Positions 57,481-64,000 of a stretch of DNA of 64,000 bases are shown piece by piece. This stretch comes from Diadophis punctatus similis (taxonomy: Eukaryota > Chordata > Lepidosauria > Squamata > Dipsadidae): the NCBI GenBank assembly GCA_023053685.1, contig JALIGW010000003.1, positions 145,145,165-145,209,164 on the forward strand, written 5' to 3'. The notes beneath the pieces were generated by a model. The model saw only the letters and a program-made list of their open reading frames with translations. It did not search any database and had not been told where the DNA came from. The translations under genes and the position numbers were made by a program. Position 1 is the first letter of the stretch; every line of letters starts with the position of its first letter.

Positions 57481-58099
57481 TTTCATTCATTTCTTGGTGT
57501 AACCAGTCCTTTCCAAGTATTCAGTGTTACCATTTTTACTGCTTCTGTTCTTTTTTCAAACAACTGCTCAGAGAACTTTATTTATTAGGTAAACTAAAAA
57601 TATGGTTAAAAAAATAAATATGGTCAAATATGAGACTTTCTTCTCCTTTTTCTCACTTGTGATCTAGGAGAATAGTGACTCTTATCATTGACTGGGTCCA
57701 TTAATATCACCTTAGATCTACAGATGTTGAGTAAAGATGGAAAAAAGAGCTTCACCGTGGATTTTGCTGGTAATAGAGTTGGCCTTTTTAAAAAATCCTA
57801 GTGGATCCATAGCAGGATAAACAAGATTAAAGTCCATTTGATATTCATCTTTTCCAAGGGGAAAACATCTATTATATTTTTGAAAATATATGAGATGATC
57901 AGAGCTCTTGCCTTTTTTTTCACAGAAAGTACAGTTTGAAGCACAAGACTCTCCTTATAATTATTTTCTATCACAGCATTTCCTGGTATGATATATGCCC
58001 ATATCATGAATAAAGCTGCTTACTATGCTAAAAAGCAGAAACAAATTTCACACTGATGTCTATGTGGAAAAAAGTAAGAGGAAACTGTTTTGATCATTG
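57481..58099. other. Intergenic, nothing recognised
   Basis: No gene or repeat is supported. Confidence 0.45.
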
Positions 58100-58854
58100 A
58101 AGTGGTAGATCTTGACAAAGGAACAATTTAGCAATCTTCCAATATTTGAAGGGCTACCATAAAGAAGAGGGGGGGTCAATCTATTTTCCAAAGTACCCGA
58201 ATGCAAGACAAGAAACAATGGAGGGAAACTAATCAGAGAGATCCAACCGAGAACTAAGGGAACATTTTCTGACAGTGAGAACAATCAACCAATGGAACAA
58301 CTTGCCTTCAGAAGTTGTGGGTGCTCCATCAATGGAAGTTTTTAAGAAGAGAAGAGACTAGACAGACTAGACATCTGTCTGAAATGTTATAGGGCAGTGA
58401 TGGCGAACCTTTTCAGCACTGAGTGCCAAAAAGGTCACACAGAAACATCGCACGCGCGCTCGTCGGGGCCACACTCCAGAAATGCCGAACTTCCGGATTC
58501 TAGCATGCATGCGCGCCCGACGATCAGCTGGCTGGCATGCATGCACAGGCCGGTTTTTGGCACTGCCATATGCACGAAGGGGTCGCGCTCCAGAAAAGCC
58601 GAACTTCCGGGTTCTGGCATGTATGTGCACCCGACAATCAGCTGACTGGCGCACATGCGCACACCAGTTTTTGGCACTGCCACACATGTGAAGGACATGT
58701 ATGCACACCAGAAACACAGAAGACAAACAGGTAAGGCCGCGTGTGCCGGGCGACATGGCTTCGCGTGCCACTTTGGGCACACATACAATAGGTTCTCCAT
58801 CACAGATAAAAGGGTTTGGACTAGTAGACTTCCAAGGTCTCTTCTAATTCTGAT
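58100..58854 (+). mobile_element. CR1 LINE 3' end, interrupted by a hAT element
   Basis: CCAATATTTGAAGGGCTACC, CAAGACAAGAAACAATGGA, CAACCAATGGAACAACTTGC and AGTTGTGGGTGCTCCATC are classic CR1 3' sequence. After the insertion it resumes at GTTTGGACTAGTAGACTTCC and ends at a TTCTG tract. Confidence 0.9.
58395..58805. mobile_element. hAT-type element (family 2) inside CR1
   Basis: It starts CAGTGATGGCGAACCTTTTC and ends GGTTCTCCATCACAG. The 8-bp flanks TTATAGGG and ATAAAAGG are both diverged from GTGTAGGG (6 and 4 matches). The interior is CpG-rich with two internal copies of GAACTTCCGGRTTCTRGCAT (about 58486 and 58601). Relative to CR1 it is inverted compared with the copies at 18465 and 60821. 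Confidence 0.85.
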
Positions 58855-58905
58855 ATTCTGTTCTGTTCTGTTCTGTTCTGTTCTGTAATCTGTTCTGTTC
58901 TGTTC
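58855..58905. repeat. (TTCTG)n at the CR1 3' end
   Basis: About nine TTCTG units with one interruption, directly at the CR1 terminus. It has the same unit as the start of the 29977-30483 tract. Confidence 0.93.
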
Positions 58906-60594
58906 CTGAAACTGAGCACATTATCTAAACAAAAACAGTTGCCATTGCTCTACTGGCTTTTGACAAATGGACTCCTACAAGGTTCAGTCCTATTATGAAT
59001 AGCGAAGCCATTTGATGGATTTTAATTAATATCAATATTTTCACTGCTGATTACAAATGTGGCCCTTATTCAGTGCACATATAGAAGGCATTTACTGTTA
59101 TATTAGAAGGAAAAATTGCAAGTAGAACTTCCAAACATATAAATGCATTCATAAAATGTAGATCACTAGTTAAAAGCATGTGCCTCCTATACTGTTCTCT
59201 TTTGATATCTGACAGTTTTGCACACAGTTCTTCAAATTCTTGATTCAAAATAGGAAAGTCAATAAATAGTTCTCGTTCTCAACAAAAAAAAATCCTCTTG
59301 TTGGGCAGGAGCTTTTCAGTTCATTACAATATTATTAGTCAGTCTTCATAAAAGTGCTATGCATCTTTATTAAAAGTGGAAGTTCACATCATTTTATGTC
59401 CCCATAAAAATGGGCGGTGGTAGCCTTGATTAATTTCTTCACGTACTGTGAACTTTACAGCAAATTGGACAGGGTAATTCAATTCCTACTTCTGAAGACT
59501 TTTTTTTTGTTAGTAGAAAATTGAAATAATTCATATGTAATCATATTGCCTTCAGAAGAGATATTTAAGAAATAATATCCTGAAGTGATGATTGCATGGC
59601 TTAATTATTAATGTCATACTTCCGGGCATTACAGCATATACTCATTTTATCAGAAAAGGACTCCTATCAGAGATGTTTCTCCACCTATAATTTCTGTTTT
59701 CTGTCAACTCTAAGCACAATCTAGTGAAGTCTTCTCCTGGATTGTCCTACAAGAGACATTCAGTCATTTATTTCTAATAGGTAGAAGAGCTACTGCCTAA
59801 TGTCAGAGTATTTGCATATGTAATCTGAAAAGTGTGGAAACTTTCAGAGTATATATGCAATATAACTATTTTTTAAAAGGCATTTTATCAGGATCACTTG
59901 GTCAGGAATCTACGGGTTCAGAAAGATTACTTACTCATTTCAAACTGTATTTTAAACAAAAGAATCTGGGCTTCTGTAAAACACTCACACACAAATAATT
60001 CAATAATTTGAATTTGACTGTTTCTCAGGAATTATAGCTATATTAAGGGGGGGCTGTCACTCAAAGAATCACATTGAAAAACTGGAAATTTGATATTATA
60101 GAGGTTAAAAATGGTTGTTGAAAATGGGTGATTTATCTTTTTGGGAAAGGCAATATTTTCTACAACTCAAAGGATACAGCAGTGTGTTAACATGCTACAG
60201 ATTTGTGATATTTTACAATAATATTTTGCACTTACTATATTATAGTAGTGTATTCATTAGTAAACTAGTGACTGCTGACAGGTATAAAATATAGGGCAGA
60301 CTTTTTTCTTTTTTAGTTTGCATTTTTAGCTTGCTCGGGATTGCCTTTTTTCTATTTTTTAAAAAGTCTTTTTTTAAAAAGTTTAAATATTTTGTTACGT
60401 ACTGGACATTTGTAACATAAATACTTTTATTAGAAAAAGGGAATTCATCATGAAGGGGTTGGAAATCATTACTCAAGCAAGTGGGTTCTTTTCTGTTTGC
60501 TGTGCTTTTCTTTCTGCCTTTTGCAGCCTACTCATTTCTCTACTGAGAAAAGTCCAAGTACAGTATGTCAAAATTATACATACACATAGTGGTG
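58906..60594. other. Intergenic, nothing recognised
   Basis: No gene is seen. The sequence from about 59330 to 59790 is repeat-free and might be conserved noncoding DNA, judged by appearance only. Confidence 0.4.
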
Positions 60595-61545
60595 TTACAG
60601 TCATCAAAAGACTATCTAACAATCTATTCAGAGATGGATATAAACTTGAGGTTGAATATAAACAAGGTAAGTCAACTAATCAAGGAGAAAAGCAACCTAG
60701 AACTAAGGAAAAATTTCCTGATAATTAAAACAATTAATCAGTGGAATAAAGTTGTGGGTGCTCCAACACTGGAGATTTTTAAGGAGAGATTGGACAACTT
60801 ATGTCTGAAATGGTACAGAGCCATGATGGTGAATCTATGGCAAGCGTGCCACAAGTGGCATGCGGAGCCATATCGGTGGGCATGCAAGCTCAGGTCTGGC
60901 GCGCCAGCTGATTTTCGGGCCTTTGGGGCCCACTAGGAGTCGGGAAACAGGCTGTTTCCAGCCTCTGGAGGGGGTGGGGAAGGCTCATTTTTTGCTCTCC
61001 CCAAGCTCCAGAGCCTTTCTAGAAGCCTGGGGAGGGTGAAAACAGCATTCCCCCCCCTTGGAGGTCCTCCAGAGGCTGGAAACATTCCATTTGCCGACTT
61101 CCCGTTGGACTGGAAGTTCCATTTTTTTGCTCTCCCCAGGCTTCAAAGCCTTTCTAGGACCCTGGAGAGGGCAAAAATGGCCTCCCCCCCCCCCGAAGGA
61201 GGCCAGAAATGGCCCATTTCCCAACTTGAAACGGACCATTTCTGGCCTTCAGATGGCCTCCATGGGGGTGGGGAAGGCCACTTTCACCCTCCCCAGGCTC
61301 CTAGAAAGGCTCTGAAGCCTGAGGAGAGCAAATAATGGGTGTGTCATTGCGTGCCGGGAGCAGGGGGTGTCATGCGTGTGTGCGTGGGGGGGGGCACATG
61401 GAATTATGTGTGTGGGCATGCGTTTGTGCGACCCCCTGCGCTCCCTCCCTTTTGGCACGTGAATCAAAAAAGGTTCGCTGGTATAGAGTTTCCTGCCTGA
61501 GCAGGAGGTTGGACAAGAAGACCTCCAAGGTCCCTTCCAACTCTT
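60595..61545 (+). mobile_element. CR1 LINE 3' end, interrupted by a hAT element
   Basis: AGCAACCTAGAACTAAGG, AATCAGTGGAATAAAGTTGT, GGTGCTCCAACACTGGAG and AGATTGGACAACTTATGTCT are CR1. After the insertion it resumes exactly at TTTCCTGCCTGAGCAGGAGG and ends CCAAGGTCCCTTCCAACTC. Confidence 0.92.
60821..61480. mobile_element. hAT-type element (family 2) inside CR1, 660 bp
   Basis: It starts CCATGATGGTGAATC and ends AAAGGTTCGCTG. The target duplications GTACAGAG (60813-60820) and GTATAGAG (61481-61488) match at 7 of 8. The body shares CAGCTGATTTTCGGGCC and CCAGAGCCTTTCTAG with the copy at 18465, in the same orientation relative to CR1. It contains several inverted copies of a GC-rich CTTTCTAG-containing motif and no transposase. 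Confidence 0.88.
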
Positions 61546-61553
61546 GTTATTCT

Positions 61554-61616
61554 ATTATTCTGTTATAGTGATAGTAGAATCCACTATTATTCTGTTATAG
61601 TGATAGTAGAATCCAT
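61554..61616. repeat. 32-bp tandem duplication after CR1
   Basis: ATTCTGTTATAGTGATAGTA occurs at 61557 and 61589, each followed by GAATCCA. It lies directly after the CR1 end and its TATTC-type tail. Confidence 0.9.
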
Positions 61617-62282
61617 ACCTGGTTGTCTGTGTCTCAGAATACAGGCAGCATGAAAAAGCACTAAAACCAAATGATAGCCACCATATCGATTCCATGGACA
61701 CATCTCAGCTCACAGATGACTCTGGTTCAGGATAATTTTGCTTCTGTAAAATGAAAAATCATAACAAATTGAGGCAGCTGGAAATGTCACTGAATATGCA
61801 GCTCCTTCCCAGGGACTTCTCCCAAGCACTAACTTCCAACACAGGTATTGGTGCCTTTGAAGCAAGCTGAATACAGTCGAGATCACTGCTATACAATGAA
61901 AATAAAATCCCTAAAAGATACCTGCTAGGTTTGGGATACGGTTTGGATACTTGTCACTGACTTCATGCCTGAATAAATCATTTGACAAAAAACAAAATCT
62001 GCAAAACAGATATTGATTTTGGGTATTTTCTGGGAATGGGTAGATGGACTTTTGATACCCTGTTTTATTTTCAGATCAACCTGGCTAGTGAAAGAAATGA
62101 GAGATAACGTATCAGAATGAGAATATTTTCTTAAAAGTCAAGAGAGATCAGAGAATGATATCTGAAAAAGATCAGAGAAAAAAATGCCCACACTCTTCCA
62201 CAGTTGAGAGTTGAATATTTATTATCACGAGAAGTTTTTGAATGGTTAATACAGAGCCACTTGCAAGTGGAGCTGCAAGATC
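61617..62282. other. Intergenic, nothing recognised
   Basis: No gene or repeat is supported. Confidence 0.45.
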
Positions 62283-62508
62283 CGAGGTGACGCAGTGGTT
62301 AGAGTGCAGCACTGCAGGCTACTTCAGCTGACTGCTAGCTGCAGTTCAGCTGTTCAAATCTCACCGGCTCAAGGTTGACTCAGCCTTCCATCCTTCTGAG
62401 GTCGGTAAAATGAGGACCCAGATTGTTAGGGGCAATATGCTGACTCTGTAAACTGCTTAGAGAAGGCTGTAAAGCACTATGAAACGGTATATAAGTCTAA
62501 GTGCTATG
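62283..62508 (+). mobile_element. tRNA-derived SINE, most complete copy
   Basis: It starts GAGGTGACGCAGTGGTTAGA (A-box region) and has a B-box-like TGTTCAAATCTCACC near 62352. The body has GGTTGACTCAGCCTTCC and AAAATGAGGACCCAGATTG, and it ends GTATATAAGTCTAAGTGCTA. Other copies in the window are at 24350, 25563, 26694, 36986 and 53134. The TAAAATGAGGA part may be an L2-like tail. Confidence 0.9.
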
Positions 62509-64000
62509 ATAAATCAATATCAGGAGGAAAGGAAGAAACACAAATTAAGCTATGAGAGAAATATAGAATTACTAGCTGATCTCTGCCAAAATATCAGGTT
62601 CATAATAATCTAAACGGTATAAGATAGGAATGGATATTATTTTATGGAATAAAGTCCACACAGTGTTTCCTGACCCTTCCTTCTGTCCCAAGATGCAATG
62701 AGCAAAGTATTGAGTCAATGTTTTGACATTTATTGAAGAGGAAACGGCAGTTACTGCTATATCTGAACAAGCTTGTCTGAATTCTGTTGTACCTGTGCTG
62801 TTATCAGATCCTTTAATGATGTTTAGATCTGTCTAATTCAATGCTGCAAGTGTTCTTCACTTCTCATAAACCATTCCCAGCATGTCTGAGGATCAAAGAA
62901 GAGAGTTTAAGTGGATAAAGCTGTTTCAGTTCTCAGTAACTCTGATTCACCTGGACTTCAATTGCTGGAGAATAAGGCATCAGAAGGGAAAGGAGATCAT
63001 TGCTACATAATGGCCTATTTTAAAAAAGCAAAACAATATTAGTTTATGTATTAGCACTGTCATGAGGTGATTTTTGATTGTCAGCTGTACTCATATGTCA
63101 GACTTTATGACCCAGAGGTTCTTAACAAAGTAGAGCGGTCACGTGGAGTGTGAACTGCGCAGATGTTACATTCCATTCTCATTCTCCAATATTCCTTCTT
63201 CGCTGCTTTCCTCCCTGGAAGGAGGATCTCTTAGATTGTCAAGATGTAATTATTAAGATTTAGTGTTTTTTTATTTTTTTTATACTGGAATAAATATCTT
63301 GTTATTTAGACTTTTACTCGCACTTTATTTTATCAAGGATTGGTTTCCAAAGGAAAGATTCATCTCCTCTAAGATTTATTTTCTAATTGCGTCATGGTAG
63401 CACTCGGATGCTTTGAATTTTATCTTATCCTAACAAGCACACTCATAAACATTCAGTCCAGAAAACCAAAAAGGTGAATATTTCAATTTTATTTTATTTT
63501 ATTTTATTTATATATCAAATTTCTATACTCCTCCATCATTAACAAAAACATTTTTGTTTTTCTGATATTTCTAATAATTCATCTTACACCTGATGTACAT
63601 TTAAAGTCAGGAAAAGACACAAATATGTGTATTTGTGTTTTACTCTATAAAATATCTCTCAATTAGCTATCCAGGGCCAATCAAAAATATTTGGAAACAA
63701 TTAATAGCCATGTTCTACAATTGACAAAGTTAGTACTTAATCTTTATAAAATCAAGTGGTTCTTGTAACCATCCTATATTTGTACATATGTTTGAGAGAA
63801 TTTATGCATAGTTTAGAAATGTTAAGTGCATTCTCACAACCCCATTATAGCAGTCATGGGAGTACAATTGTAAAAATACTTAAATTTCTTTGCCTGGTTG
63901 GAATTGCAAAGGGGATTCGATTCATTCAGATAGATTCTGTTTACGTTTTATGAAATTTCCATAATATGATATTATTAGATCTACTTTCAAGTTGCTTTGC
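62509..64000. other. Intergenic; possible conserved block at 63050-63260
   Basis: No gene is seen up to the edge. The block at 63050-63260 is repeat-free with mixed composition and sites such as TGATTGTCAGCTG and TAATTATTAAGATTTAG. A (TTTTA)n-like tract lies at 63486-63510. Confidence 0.35.

Noticed and set aside
58367..58803. Minus-strand frames of 122-137 residues
   Set aside because: Produced by the CpG-rich hAT element inside CR1, with internal repeats and no family match.

Overview
This is vertebrate nuclear DNA, most likely from a squamate reptile and probably a snake. The evidence is a Sauria-type SINE ending in the Bov-B-like ACCTTTACCTTTACCT tail, many CR1/L3, L2, L1 and R4-like LINE pieces, TTCTG/TTCTA pentanucleotide tracts at LINE 3' ends, and a dense population of short DNA transposons. 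There is no operon structure, phage or bacterial gene.

Only one protein-coding gene can be supported: ZADH2 (PTGR3, prostaglandin reductase 3) on the + strand. It has two coding exons, 2742-3049 and 9545-10469, joined by a GT-AG intron of 6495 bp. The predicted protein is 410 residues from the first ATG. It is 363 residues from an internal methionine, and from that point its length equals my recollection of the human protein. It ends in the peroxisomal signal SKL. A CpG-rich promoter lies around exon 1, and a second CpG-rich block lies inside the intron at about 7380-8300. In human the neighbour TSHZ1 is divergent from ZADH2. No TSHZ1 coding exon is visible here, so it probably lies beyond the left edge.

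From about 11.7 kb to the right edge I see no gene. This part is intergenic DNA filled with transposable elements: a Sauria SINE (12.9 kb), TA-flanked MITEs of two families, hAT-type elements with 8-bp target duplications, an L2-like LINE running into a 500-bp pentanucleotide tract (29.4-30.5 kb), a decayed L1 (30.5-33.4 kb), R4/Dong-like LINE fragments (36.0-39.1 kb), an L3/CR1 LINE carrying a solo-LTR-like insert (53.4-55.8 kb) and CR1 3' ends. Between them lie repeat-poor blocks that may be conserved noncoding elements; this is inference only.

The most interesting structural result concerns one hAT family. Three of its four complete copies sit in CR1 3' regions at the same 8-bp position (sense GTGTAGGG), and they occur in both orientations relative to CR1. 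Other notable structures are perfect-TSD palindromic 135-bp MITEs, a MITE family with an internal ~147-bp tandem repeat, a local 0.3-kb duplication of which only the second copy received a hAT insertion, and a basic N-terminal extension on ZADH2. No convincing new gene system was found.
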